64,000 nucleotides of DNA from Carposina sasakii. Its lineage: Eukaryota; Arthropoda; Insecta; Lepidoptera; Carposinidae. The stretch lies in contig CP053159.1 in the NCBI GenBank assembly GCA_014607495.2, positions 1,867,501-1,931,500 of the forward strand. The letters run 5' to 3'. The position numbers and the translations under genes were made by a program. Every line of letters begins with the position of its first letter. The stretch's first letter is position 1. The notes under the pieces were generated by a model. It saw nothing but the letters and a program-made list of their open reading frames with translations. It was not told where the DNA came from and searched no databases. Below, one piece after another: positions 23,633-38,000 of the stretch.

Positions 23633-25573
23633 CTACACAACCAACTCCGACTCCAATTTCTTTATTTTAATGGGTAATATCTTCACCATTTCCGTACATA
23701 AGCCGTACTCCTCATGCATCAGTGCTGCAGCATTTTCATCATTACTACACATATCTACAACCGCCTGGTATGAATCAAAACTTTTCTTAACATTCGCCAG
23801 CTGTACCCTCTTGTCTAAAGCCACCCTTTTCATGCTATTCCTTCCTATAAATGCATAAGCACTTATAACTGGTCGTATCAAATCATATTCCACCTTAGCT
23901 GGCATTTTACCACTTTTATCTCTAACTGAATTCAGAAAATGCTCATAATTTTCAATGCTGTTATCAGAGAGCAGATTGATTTTTTTCAACAAATGCGGTG
24001 TTGGTCTCTCTTTACTTTTATTAAGTTTATCCAACTTTATATTTAAGATCTCAGAGTAAACCTCGCCTAGTTCATACCAGAGTTGTCTACAATATTGCAG
24101 ATAATATGTAGGGTTAATTTCCTTGATTAAAGCCTCAAGCATATCAATCCTCCTTTTATGCATTTTAGACCTTCTTTCATCATCTTCCTCGAAGAAGGCT
24201 AGATAACTGTAGGACTGAGAACTGTCTTGTACAAGCTCAATATGATCTGAAGCTAAAGTATTCAATTTATAATATTCCTTAGCCTTATTTAACCAGTTCT
24301 GACAACTCAGAAATACTTCACGAGCATCTTGGAAGGTAAGTAAAAACTTATCAACAATTTTATGTTCATATTTAGAGACATCTAAATCAGGAAATATTAA
24401 GTTTTTGACATCACCACCACAAATGTTCTCATCATCCTCCAATTTCAAGTTGGACATATCTGAAATATGAGAAAAAAAAGTTACACAATGAAGAAATATT
24501 AATTTGGGAAAATAGACAAACTCTTAACAGTAAAAAGAATATTCTAGAAGCAAATATAGAGAAAAGTATTGATAGATTACTGCAAATTCATATACTGTAC
24601 CAGTGATAGCTTCGGGCACACTTTCAGTGTCATTTTCACTATCAGTCATCAGCCTGGCCCGTGATGCTGTCATGAGCAGCAGACAATATTTTGCCCAGCA
24701 CCTTGCCACATCTGCAGACCTGTGTTTCAAAGTCTCCACCTTTGCCAAATATGCCTCACTGTCACTCTCCTCCTCACTCAACTTCTCTTCATACTCATCA
24801 AGAATCACTGAAGCTGCTGCCAAATGGTGTCTCGACTGGAAAAACCCATTCTGTTCAGCAAAATATTGAGATAAAGTTGCACAGTTTAAAGCCCAGTCTA
24901 TTGGCTCATAGTCTGAATACTGCAGCTGTCTCCTCAGAGTCACGTGGCAGTATACTGCAGATTTCAAATTCTCCTTCAATGAACCATAAACTTGGGCTAA
25001 ATAGTACAGAGTCAATGTGTATGCCTTTTCCAACAACATAAAATCACCTACTACTGTCTCTGAATTGCCTACTATTTGCTCTATTGGCAATGGCATCTGT
25101 AATGAGCATTTGAAAGCCTCATATAAATCTTTGGCTTTAAGCAAGAAGGTTTTAGCCTTCTCTGCTTCTTCCCTATTAAACCAAAGTATGCCAAGATTAT
25201 TGTAAACATTTAAAAGTGTGATTACTATCTCTGGTTTATCCGAGTTTGGAGAGAGCAATTTTTCAGCTTCGGAGAGGTTTTTATCGCTGGCTGTGAGATC
25301 TTCGGTTTCCATGTCCACGATGCCAATGTTTAGCAGCACAACTCCCATCATAGCATCAAGCTTTATACGGTCTATATTCGTCTCAGTTTCCAGATAGGTC
25401 TGAAGGGAGTTTCGCATTTTCATCAGATTCTCTCTTGCCTTGTATTTGGAAAAATAAGGTTCGTTTTCGGGATCATTTTTACTATCTTCGTCCAACAGCT
25501 TACGAACCCTGCCGTAATATTCTTTGAAATCGTTAACGATTTCTTTCGCAGTCATATCCAGGGTTACGGTCAT
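23633..25573 (-). CDS. KIFBP: KIF-binding protein (KIFBP/KBP), two exons
   Basis: Exon 1 is 25573-24601 and exon 2 is 24459-23633 on the minus strand. The intron is 141 bp with a GT donor after ATCACTG and a TTTCAG acceptor. The joined frame is 599 residues; human KIFBP has 621. KIFBP is a TPR-like helical cytosolic protein that binds the motor domains of a subset of kinesins and blocks their microtubule binding. It matches the family in the N-terminal YFSKYKARENL segment, in the TPR-like helices NVYNNLGILWFNREEAEKAK, in the WALNC segment, and in the second exon from QDAREVFLSCQNWLNKAKEYY to the C-terminus. ATG 25573 is the first Met and gives the expected N-terminus. The gene appears intact. 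It lies head-to-tail downstream of MIER1. Confidence 0.92.
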
Positions 25574-25825
25574 ATTCGGGACTTCCGATCCGAATAATGA
25601 TTAGTTCAAAGATTTTAAAACCTTTGTAATTTTTACAAATTAGATATGTATGTACATATGTATTTTATCTTTTATTTATCAATTTTTTTTGTTTGTGGTT
25701 AAATGTCAATGTCATAATATGTTTGATTTTTTATGGATTATTTATTTATAGGCTTAGATCAATCACTTCCGTACAGCCAAACACCTAATACCCGTGATGC
25801 GTTAGCATCTCTATAGTTTGTGTGT

Positions 25826-25920
25826 CCGTGGGACTTGTGGAGTCGCTGGTGCCCTATGTCGTCCCTGAAAACTCCTCAGATCTGTCTAAAAGCAGTTTTA
25901 AAGCCGCTTTATTTTATTAA
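25826..25920 (+). mobile_element. Possible LINE reverse-transcriptase C-terminal scrap
   Basis: A plus-strand frame ending at a TAA near 25918 reads VESLVPYVVPENSSDLSKSS then FKAALFY. This resembles the last residues of non-LTR polyproteins, where a LWNSLP-like block is followed by SFK..L. The similarity is short and weak, so this is a suggestion only. Confidence 0.3.
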
Positions 25921-26113
25921 CAAAGATTAGCATCAGGTACCTTGGCACAGAAATTATAGGTAGAGTAGGTGGCTGCTGCAGCTCTGATGATCAACGAAAG
26001 TACAAAATAGGATTAGAATAAAAACAATTAGAAGTTGCACTGTTTATTCTTAAATCATATATTGTAAATAATCCACTTATTAATTGTCTTTAAGTACACA
26101 TAGTACACAATAT

Positions 26114-26256
26114 GGTCGATTCCAGCAGTCACACTTAAACCTAAACATAAAATTAGTCCTACCTATCCTTTTCTCTCTCAGCCATTTATGTTAAGAACAG
26201 AGAGATAAACCTGACTAAGATTAGGTTTAGGTTTAACATGACTGCCGGAATTGACC
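26114..26256. repeat. Inverted-repeat element in the MIER1 3' flank
   Basis: GGTCGATTCCAGCAGTCACA on the left pairs with TGACTGCCGGAATTGACC on the right, and pairing continues through TTAAACCTAAAC against GTTTAGGTTTAA. The arms are about 45 bp and the loop about 50 bp. It lies about 440 bp past the MIER1 stop, so it may be within its 3' UTR. Confidence 0.7.
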
Positions 26257-26691
26257 CTAATATTTATCTACCTTTTAGATGGCCTGAATCCCCTTATTCA
26301 TAAATGTACAAAGTTAAAAAATGCAACAGTATAAAATTATAGCTATTTACATTGTACTATTAGACTTAGGAATAATTAAAATAGAATTAAATCCCACAAC
26401 TAAAAACATTTGTCAAGGCACAGGCATACTTCAAATTAGATTAAAAGAGCTAAATAAATAAAATTCATACATAATGTATCATCACAATAATTAGCTAACA
26501 TAATTGATTGATTTTAGGCACAATAAAAAACTATCTGAAAGAAATCTACCATCAAATAAGAAAGAATTGTCACAATCAATTCTTAGGTAAAAAATATATG
26601 AATAAGGGAACACTGCCCTTACATCTAGTACAACATCTATGAATGATACAAACAGTGCATCTACACATGATAGTATCAAACAGTGTGGACA

Positions 26692-27912
<1,221 letters not shown>

Positions 27913-28289
27913 CTGAATCACCAAGATTGCAATATGAAAATCCTTTAGATTTTTGCCATAATTCAATAAAGTAGCATATAACAGAATTAAAATAAATTAA
28001 AAAATCTTAAATAGTAGTGTTTAGGCTTGTTAGAAAATAGAAAATCACAAAATATTGAGACAAAACAAAAATATTTTGACACGAAATATATATTTCTTTT
28101 TACTTTTTATCCTTCAATGCAAGTATGGCAAAGGAACCTTGTTCATGGAGCCCTGTGAACTTAATACCTATAACGCTTTCTTTCTGAGACAAAAAATACA
28201 TACCATTAAAATGTACCTATATTCACGAACCTGTCGAACTTAAGCCTAATACACACGACACAGTTTGATTGCCCAATCTTTAACAATTA

Positions 28290-28700
28290 AATTGGCCATT
28301 ACAGGAAATAATTTCATTATTTATTATTATTACATATATAATATTATATATATATTTGTTTACATATATAATAATAATAATTATTATTATTATTATATAT
28401 GTAAACAGGCAGGCAGTTGAGGCAACTGATTTTGCCTGTATCTGAATGTTCTCTTCTAAGGTTTTACTATGTTCTTTAATGTGTGTGTCCAGTTTGTTTT
28501 TTAAATTATTGACACATGGTGGCGAAACCACTTCTTCTGGTAGTTTGTTCCAAGGGTTCACCACCCTAATGGTAATAAAGTTTTTGCGGGGATTGTTGTG
28601 TGAGATGTCTGTGCTAAGTTTTAAATTATGACCTCGTAGGTTTGTATTTTTATTACGCTCAAATATTTCATGAAAATCTTGTAAGTCATATCTGTGTTAG
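28290..28700 (-). mobile_element. LINE 3' end (CR1-like), reverse-transcriptase C-terminus
   Basis: The minus-strand frame reads RGHNLKLSTDISHNNPRKNF, then RVVNPWNKLPEEVVSPP and NLKNKLDTHIKEH. This is the characteristic C-terminal WNKLPEEVV region of LINE reverse transcriptases. It is followed by a short hairpin-bearing 3' UTR (CAGGCAAAATCAGTTGCCTC, CTGCCTGCCTGTTTACATAT) and an ATT/AAT microsatellite tail. Copies of the same 3' end occur at 34680-34845 and 53180-53250 on the plus strand. It is a 5'-truncated dead copy. Confidence 0.8.
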
Positions 28701-30160
28701 AATTTTGTATGTTTCAATAAGATTTTAGTAGGTACTTTGGGCATAGAGAAATAAGATTTATTCCTCTATGCTTTGAGTCATTCATTGCTATCGTCTCGCT
28801 ATCGTAGCCAACATCACACGATGCTTTCTGTATTCGGAATTAAGAGACTGTTCTCACACCCATTACAATAAATATTGTTTTGCGGGTCATGGTACATACA
28901 ATACAATTACAATATGTATAACAATGAAAGAAGGATTTTGTTAGGCATAATGACTTATTAAGGCTTAATGATGAAGAATATTAAAATTGTTATCTAAAGC
29001 GTGAAGCGAACGAAGACCCTAACGTGTCAAAGGGCGACACGTTAGGGGCCCCGTATCATTATAAAGCTGATCATAGTGTGAGGCGATCACGAGGCAATAT
29101 GTATATATATATCCCGCAATACTATTTACAATAAAATGGTTAAATTTCTTGCAAACAAAACATTCCATTATGTCAAGAAAATCAGATTTTCCTTGACATA
29201 AAAACTGAAAAGAAAAAAACAAGCACTTAGATGTCCGGTGGTCTAGAGTATTCCATAATATTATTATGTAATGAATACTATTGAAGAACATGAAATATTT
29301 TCTAATGATCGTAACATAACAATTGAACAGCCAAGATCCATTGAAATATTAGCTTGGCTGTTGGATAATCAATGGATCCTTACTTGGTACCTATTTGGTC
29401 TTACTTTGAAAAATAAACTTCAACATTACAATAATTATTTTAGTTTGTGTAATAAGCTAGTTTTAAAATGTTTTTATTTATTATTAGCGTACGCATGACT
29501 CATCGCGCCTTCGACACCCACATGCATAGCGTGTGACGGTCGGCGCCGGACCAAAGATCATCGAGATCACGGACTACTAACACCTATATGAAATCGCGTC
29601 AAATACAAAATAGCGTATTCGTTACTTGTCATTGGTTACCAACAGCTATATGAAATCGCCTCAACTAGAATATAGCGTTTTCACGACTTGTCATTGGCGG
29701 GATAAGAATATAGCGTATTCGTTCAGTCATTCATTCGTGATTGTGATTTGCGCGCAACGTTATAACGTCACGGTAAAAATAGCGCGCTATTTGCATAAAG
29801 CATATCACTTTCACGCGTTCCGAGAATATAGCTTTTTTGAACACCACTATTTTCTAGTAGACGCCAGGCTTACTATGGTTTGTATATGTGGGTGGATAAG
29901 ACGTCAATACACATACCTACTTCATGGAATATCGTTACCGAGCTTACTATGAATGTTTCACTCTGTGTTGACAACACTCTGTCCGTTATTCTTTATACGT
30001 TCATGGGGCCAATATATCATTTTAGGCCAATGTTTACATCGATCATCGTAATAAAAAATCATAATATTTTTTTTTTGTATTTTTGATTGAAAATGTGATA
30101 TTATCCGCTGATTATTAACATGAAATGAAACCTTTTGAAGATTATTCACTTAAGCTCAGC

Positions 30161-30948
30161 CCGGCTAGCACGGCCAACGATACACGTTATGATAAGTCAA
30201 GTTATCGATAATTAGCTGTCAAAATACGATAAATATAGCCGCATTTGAATTTTATCGATTTAGCTAACATAACCATGCCGTTAACGTTACACGGCACGAT
30301 ACGATATGATAGATAAAAATGCGAGCATGTCCATCGGTTACTATCGATATCGCCGAACATGACTGTATTTTGTGTTAAAAATATCGAATTTTGACATCAA
30401 TTCAAGATATTGTTATCGATGAATATTGTAGTGCGCGATAAGCGTAGATAGGTTAGAGAAATCGAAAATACATATTATATTCTATGGTTTGATAGGTTTT
30501 CAGTTATATGCTTCAAACTTAATATTTTTAATTTAGTGTTTTAGTTTACTCGTTTTTAGTTTACATAGGTAGGTCAAAGGTAAAATTAAATGATTAGTAA
30601 TTGGTATCGATAACATTCAACATGGCGGCTAATATCTATCGTATTTTGACAGCTAGTCGATAAATATATCGTGTTTCGTAGGTCATGTTAGAGCAGTTAA
30701 CATGAAATCTAATGTCAAAAAGGAAAAAAAAAGAATGAACGACAATTGAAAAAAATGAAAAAAATATTTTTTACTCTAGAAACATTTCTTTAACTTATCT
30801 CGCGCCTTATCGTATCATAGCACGGGATAAATCTTAACGTGACGTATCGTTCCATTGGTCATGTTCGCGAAATCGATAATTATGGTGGTATAGATACGTT
30901 ACGAAATCCTTTATCGTATATCTACTTATCGTGGTCGTGCTAGCCCGG
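30161..30948. mobile_element. Large fold-back element with GGCTAGCACG ends
   Basis: The left end CCCGGCTAGCACGGCCAACG mirrors the right end CGTGGTCGTGCTAGCCCGG. Inside, the MITE words ACGATAAATATAGCCGC (left, near 30228) and GCGGCTAATATCTATCGTATT (right, near 30623) lie in inverted order. It looks like two CTAGCATGAC-family MITE halves, or a full-length relative of that family. No transposase is visible. Confidence 0.6.
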
Positions 30949-31740
30949 CAGGAACATTCACTTTTCAGGACTTTTTTTTGCAACTTAGCACGTCTTGTCT
31001 ATACCATTGTCATAGATGAACTAAATCTTGTGATCTGCGCTCGACAGTTTTGAGCATATCACGGAGGTTCTGTATATCTAGAGCTGACCCTATATCTAGT
31101 AATAATTCATCTAAGTGTTTAGACCTTAAATTCAATTAAAAAAACTGAATGATTGTCACAGAAAACAGATACTAACTCAATAATCTTTTGATTTACATAA
31201 AGCGTCTCATCAAAAATTCAACTTACCGATAAGAGGTGTTTGGTTGATTTCGCTTACTAAGGCTTTTACAGCCAATTATACTGCAATTCAACCATAACTG
31301 TACAATTTTAGTACCTTGTAGGATATTGATTAGGGTTCGAGAACACATTTTTCGCGAAACTTTAATTGTTTTGAACCAAATCTATTACGACACGAACAAT
31401 TTGTCTGCCATCAATAGCAATGATGGCAAATAAAAAAAATCTATACGCAAGTGGAGATAAAAAACTTAAGTCTCGTCCTGCTCACACCTTCATAATTTAC
31501 ATTCGCGCCATCTTACTCTTGTAATTATTATTATTTCAGTTGCTTGTCTAATAACTTAACTCTGTCTACGCTCTATACAAAATTTCATTTAAATCGGTTC
31601 AGTAGTTTTGACGTGAAAGCAGGACAGACAAAAGACATAGCTACTTTATAGATAACATTAGTAACGATCACGGAGAAAGTAAAGACTTCGTTCTCCTGTC
31701 TGATACCTAGTCCCCAGTATGGTGCAAATCGTACGAAAAC

Positions 31741-31793
31741 TTGTGTCGTGTGGAATGATCTATGCCATAGATCAAGTATTCCACACGACACAA
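31741..31793. repeat. Nested palindrome TTGTGTCGTGTGGAAT
   Basis: A perfect 16-bp outer arm, TTGTGTCGTGTGGAAT, pairs with ATTCCACACGACACAA. An inner palindrome GATCTATG/CATAGATC sits at the centre. The two parts together form a hairpin of about 53 bp about 220 bp upstream of the TMEM87 start. Confidence 0.7.
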
Positions 31794-32016
31794 TAGATTC
31801 TATGGTGATTTATTTCTCTGTGAGTGGTTGTTGTGTGGTGGAAGGAAATTGTTTTGTTGTTAAAAATCCCGAAAAAATTTAAGTGGATTGACCGATTGAG
31901 ATAATACAATTTATTATTGTAATCATAAAAACCATGAGTGTGAAATGTAATTAAAATGATATTTCAGTAATTGATTATCAGGCGAAACATAGTTTATAAT
32001 CGCTCAATAAACCACA

Positions 32017-35000
32017 ATGTTAGGAATTACGTTTATATTTCTGCTAACTGTGATAAAGGTTTCGCATGGTTTTTCCGATATAGGAAAATGGGATCTACCA
32101 CTCAATGGGGTTTGTATAGTACCTTATAATAAAATAGGTTTAATTATCATGCAACAGACAAATAAATTGTAATGCTAGGTTAGTTGTAAACTTGGGTTTC
32201 ATGTAGGTACCTACTTTATCTATCTTCCGCTTGACTTTATTTATTGTATTTTTTGGGGTTCTCTTTATAACACTGTGATAAACTGTAAAATCAAAACTAT
32301 CATATTCATTTTAAATTCCAGAACGTGTAATAAAAACAAAATGTATTCCTATATGTATATAATGAATTTTAAAAATATTTACTTACTTACCTACCTTTAC
32401 AATTTCTTTCAGGATACATGTGGTTTCAGTATTTCTAAGTCATTATTTAAGGATACGAAATTGATTCTTGTGTGTAAGTATAGTACTTAGTATGTTGTAG
32501 TACATAGTTGGTTTACTGTGAAATCATAAACTTATATTACATTTATTTTATATATTTTGCTAATATTATAAAAGCAGAGACATGTCTGTTCCTCACATCA
32601 TACCTTTTTTGTGACGACATTGGTTTGCCACCCCTGGTAGTCGATTAGCAGATAAGCCAAGGGATATTTAATAAAGGTCTGCCAACAACATTAATTTCAT
32701 ACCATGGAGAAGAAATAAATGAGGAGCAGTGGCTAACATAGCTTTACATAGAAACCACCTTGTAGTGACTAGCCAAACTACTTGTACAGGGTGATTTTTG
32801 GTCGTCAACATTCCCGAAAACTATGGAATCTCCTCATCATCACGATCATTTTTCTCCATGGAAGCATACCTGGGAAGTGTCTGGTTTCCAAAATATTAGG
32901 GTCCAAACTTGAGTAAATAGACTGCGTTTTTCTGCATAAATGCACATAGACGCACGTAGCAAGATTTTTTCACGAGAAATAATTAATATCTATACTAATA
33001 TTATAAAGGTGAAGAGTTTGTTTGTTTGTTTGTTTGATTGAACGCGCTAATCTCCGGAACTACTGGGTCGAATTAAAAAATTCTTTTTGTGTTGGATAGC
33101 CATTTATCGAGGAAGGCTTTAGGCTATATATCATCACAGTGCGACAATAGGGACGAAGAATAAGAGGAAAATGTGGAAAAAACGGGGAAAATTTTCAACT
33201 TTGGAGACTTCCGTTGCGTGCGCTGCGTAAACGGTTCAAGTTATCCAAAAAATATTTGAAGAATCAGAAATGAATGAAAGAAAAAATTGAAGGTCCCCTG
33301 AGCAGAACCCTTTTTTTATGAAAATACCGTCTTAGGAAAAGTAATGATAAGCACTTACGTAATTTGAAGGTTAGATAACCTATGTTATAAATTTTGAGTT
33401 ATGAAAATACGCTTACCCTTTCTAATTTATACTATTGACTTTAAACCTGGCTGTTGCCACGCTTAAAAAAAAACAGATAGTAGCTGATTCTTAGACCTAT
33501 GAATCCTACTAATATTATAAACGCAAAGTTTGTGAGTATGCTTGCACGTGGGAGCGATTAATAAAAATTGCAGACTACTTTTTATGTAGGCTATACCTAT
33601 TTATACTTTTTATAAAGATAAAAGTTTGTTTTTTTCAGTGCGGACCGCTCCAATAGAAATGGAAAAAGTTCTTCCCCGACGAACCCACATATATACTGAA
33701 CGCTCTAACCACAGCTATGGGATGACCCATAAATTACAATTGCCAGATGTACCTATACATCAAATAAAGTAAGTTTATGCATAGATCCGAAATTTATAGT
33801 GTCTAGTGTTTATGTTAGTTTTTTTATAGACACCCTCTACATGTGCATTTATATCTATTTACCAACTTTGGACCCTCCATGGTTGCTTGTATCAGATAGG
33901 AAGTAGTGGGAACGTTGCGACAAAAATCAATAACCAACCTATTCGATAATACCGCCCCAGAATGCAATATCATAATTAAGAATGTTGTATATAGTTTATT
34001 GAATTTATGGTTTTTGGAAATCGTATGAGACACCTTATTTTCCTATGCACAACAATTTCATAAAAGACTTCTAAGTTGGAGGTTTATAAAAGTATTAACT
34101 CGGCTAAAAGCAGCTGAAGACAGACTTCCTCTCATTTCCCATTTTATTTGTGTCCTATACAAATTCTGAGACAAGAGCTCTCCGCTCACATATCTTTATT
34201 CTTTGTGGCAAATTTTTGAATATTCGACGTTTTCGTGTATCTCAATAACATCAAAGGTTATAAGGGTGGTACACCCTCAGATGAATGATATACATAGATG
34301 GAGCCTGATAAGATAAGAGGATAATTAAGGATGTGCCCAGATAAGCGATATATATAAAGCTATGCCAATTCATCACTGAATAACTACAAGAAGTTCCGTG
34401 CCCCTTAGATTTTTGTTTCAATGCCCGTAACAGTGGATACATAACGTTAAGACAATTGAAAACAAAGTCGCTTGCCGCTGTCTGTCCTATGTAGTAAAAC
34501 TACCTGCGAAGCCGGGGCGGGTCGCTAGTCTGTCTATAAATAAACTAGCATAAACACTAGATACTATAAATAGGTAGGCATGTACCTTCGTTAAAGTAAA
34601 AAAAACATGCAATGAAGCTAAGTGGCCCTAAAGCTTTAACTGTAACAATTGCCAGATGTTATTTCTTTTATACCTTCTCCATGTCAAAAGGTAATTTCAA
34701 AAACAAACTAGACAAACACATTAAACCCTGCACATTTTATGAAAGTGGAACCTACCTTTTAAAATAGAAGAGGACATTCAGATTACAGGCAAATATCAGT
34801 TGTCTCATCAACTGCCTCCCTGTTTACATATATAATAAACTAACATATCATACAGGTAGTACAGCGGTTTTCGTTTAAATAACTCCCGTTGGTCCCCTTC
34901 CCGTGGGAATTTCGGGAAATAGAGCTTCCTTGTAGCCCTAATCCGATTTCAGCTTCGTATAAATAGCTTTTTCGTAAAAAAATTAAATTCCCGTACTCCC

Positions 35001-38000
35001 CTTCCCATAGGAATTTCGGGAAATCCGTTCTTAGTGTCCCTAAAACATACAGGTCCAACAAATTCATAATCGCAGTTGTGTAAAAAAAATGAATATAAAT
35101 CCGTTTGAATTCCCATTTGGCGGGAAATCACAATGAATATATGCTTTCACTTCAGATTATTTTCAAAAATTATGAATTCCCGTTAGTGACGGGAATCCGT
35201 TTTTAGTCAATGGCCCGATTTCACATTAATTCTAAAAATATTAAATTCCCGTTGGTCGCCTTCCCGTGGGATATCGGGAAATTATTATCTTTAAGGATTC
35301 TAACGGTGAAAGAATTTTTGAAATCGGTCCAGTAGTTTCGGAGCCTATTCATTACTTTTCCTCTTTAGTATTAAATAATAATAAGGGTGCTGATATTTTA
35401 AATATGTAATTTTGTATTTTCAGTACATTGTGATGTTAAAACTCCGACAAACATAACTGTGGAATATAAATGGCTGGCCACAGAATGCTCACCAGATTAT
35501 TTTCATTATTATGACCAGGTACATTAATTCTTCATATTTATTATCTTTCAATACTAGTATTGTTTTTATACAATAATATAGTGCTTGGACTTCTCTGGTG
35601 CTTGTTTAGAATAAGTCAGGAGCATTTTCGATTAGATTTGTTACCAGTATCTATTGTTGTATTTGTGGTCGAAACACGACGGTAGGCTTACCTTTTATAT
35701 ACTGTGTAATGCCTTTGGAAACATTGGGTATGCATGACCATGTATTTATAATGTAAACTTTGTAAAATATGATGAGAGTTTTTCTGTAGGTTTCACACAT
35801 TAAAATAACCCAAAACATAATTTATATTCTTTACAGACAATAGTAACATGTAAAACAGATAAGAACCAAGCGAATAGAACCACCATAGAGCATGCAACGG
35901 TGAAGCAAACACACACTTGTCACAGCAAGGAGTCTATATTCTTTGATGAAGTCAGCAAGACTTCCACTGATGGACATGCAGCCACTGACTCGAATATTGC
36001 ACAATCAGTGAGTTATTTATTTATACCTACTTCTACCCTTTATCCATTAGGGGCGCCCATGACTTGTCCACCTGATAGGGCATTCCCGCCCTGTCTTCGC
36101 ACACCTATGTGAAGACAGGGCGGTAAGTTATACATATAAACTGTCCTCTTGAATAACTCTAAACATACATAGGGAGAGACTATAGGAAGCGATTTTGTTT
36201 TAAGTAGTAATTAATGCACACACATAAAAAGCTTGCGTTTTTTTTTCTATACGTTGTTTTATTTAGCACTAGTGGACGCCCGCGATTTCGTCCGCGTGGA
36301 TTACAGAAAAAACAAAATGTCGAAATTATCCAGGATAAAAAGTAGCCTATATGTTAAGTGGGACCTGTCACAATATATTACTGAAAACTCCATCGAAATC
36401 GGTTCAGCCGCTTCTGAGATTAGTGTGCACAAACGCACGGACAAACAGACAAAAATTCCAAAAATCATTCTTTTTGGTACTTTCTCATATATCTTCCATG
36501 TAGAGACAGTGATCCGTTACATTTTTATTATATGTATAGAAGATGTATAGATTACTCAAATGATATTTCTGTGTGCATTTTGCACATATTAAATACGGTC
36601 TAATTTATTTAAAAATAAAATATGAATGTATCTTCGCCCATGCATGCTGTAAGAGTCAACTAAGGAACTCTGGCATTCTCTCAGGAGATAAGCTAGCAAC
36701 TAGTCTCTGATCATTACCATATGTCCCCACTATTATAAACATATGTGAAGAATCACTAACATCATGCACTTCTTGCTATCCCATTTCGAGAACACAGCCG
36801 TGTGTGCTATGTTATGACCAGAGGCGGCTCGTCCTAAGGAGGGCTGGTGCAGTGCACTCCCACCCACGAAGATTACATAGGCAATCTATATTTCTCTATA
36901 TTTATAATCATCTTTCAATTCTACTATGTTTATACAATAGTGTCTACGCGTTCGTCTCAAGTAAGTTGTAATCTTATGTACCGAGTGGAGCGCTAGCGGT
37001 CGCGCTCCAATGAAACGAAATTTGGTACGATTCCTAGTACTGATTCCGGTCGGCGTGTGAAACAGAAGATTTCGTATGAAAAATTAGCCTAATCTGGAGC
37101 GCCGCTCACATCAATTCGTAGTGTGCGTTTGCGGCTACTAGATAAACAAAATAAATATAAATATTCACACACTTCACAACATATTGACCGAGTCCCACAC
37201 TAAGATCTCTAAGGTCTTGTGTCGCGGGTACTAAGCAACAGTATAAAAATACATAGATGAGTATAGAAACATCCATGACTCGGAAAGAAACATCGATATT
37301 CATCATATAAATGTCTGCACCTACCGGGATTCGAACCCAGGACATATGGCGTCGCAGGCAGGACCACTACCAACTACACCAATCGGTCGTCCGCAAGACG
37401 TCAATCAAGATGTCGCTTAGTCCGAGTTAGAATGCGATATGGTTGTCCTTAACGTGTTTCATTAGGTCATCTGAATTGCATGCGCTCATATTAAAAAAAA
37501 TGTGAACCCCCATCTAAAAATATCATGAGCCGCCCCTGATTATGATTATGTGAGTGTTTTTATTGTGCTGGGAGAATGTACCCAGGTAAGTTTTACTGCC
37601 CTCAATTGCACTACCTAATCGATTGGTTATATATAACTTTACCTTTGTTACAGAAAATATCACCAGTCCTGATAGTAGAAGAAGAAGGGGTGTATACCCT
37701 TCACATGTTAATTCACAGCAATGTGGAGTTCAATGCCACCATGCATGTGGAAATGGTGGCACCTTCAGGGTACCTTTCTGCAGCTATATACCCGCTTTTA
37801 CCGGTGCGTAGACCACATTTTGTGTTGAAAAATCCGAGATTCTCTTTGATCTATTGTCGTATTGAAATTGACAGTTTAACAATAGCGTTGCGGACTGATT
37901 GTTCACCCCAACAGTTCTTCAGCTGCATGTGTGCAGTATACACGATACTGTGCGCGCTGTGGCTGGTAGCGTGTGCGTTACGCTGGCGAGACCTGCTGAG

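Larger units (their letters stand above)
27916..32016. other. Repeat-rich intergenic region between MIER1 and TMEM87
   Basis: It must contain the upstream exon and promoter of MIER1 (minus) and the promoter of TMEM87 (plus), but neither could be placed. It holds the LINE fragment at 28290-28700. A roughly 65-bp unit (TATATGAAATCGC to TTGTCATTGG) repeats near 29586 and 29649. The large fold-back lies at 30161-30948 and the hairpin at 31741-31793. No other gene is supported. Confidence 0.5.

Noticed and set aside
24691..25041. 116-residue plus-strand ORF antisense to KIFBP
   Set aside because: It is a shadow frame of a conserved coding exon with no recognisable protein features.
29626..29952. 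108-residue plus-strand ORF
   Set aside because: It overlaps a short local repeat (TATATGAAATCGC units) and shows no protein-like pattern or splice context.
33639..33770. Candidate extra TMEM87 exon with a TTTTTTTCAG acceptor, an open frame of about 44 codons and a GTAAGT donor
   Set aside because: Its phase cannot join exon 3 without a stop, its sequence does not resemble TMEM87, and exon 2 (32413-32473) joins exon 3 (35424) directly in frame, restoring the family sequence.
37327..37381. A tRNA gene, because of clear A and B boxes
   Set aside because: The sequence between and beyond the boxes does not fold as a cloverleaf with an acceptor stem, and the same block recurs at 39288 and 63803 with a non-tRNA body. 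It is a SINE.
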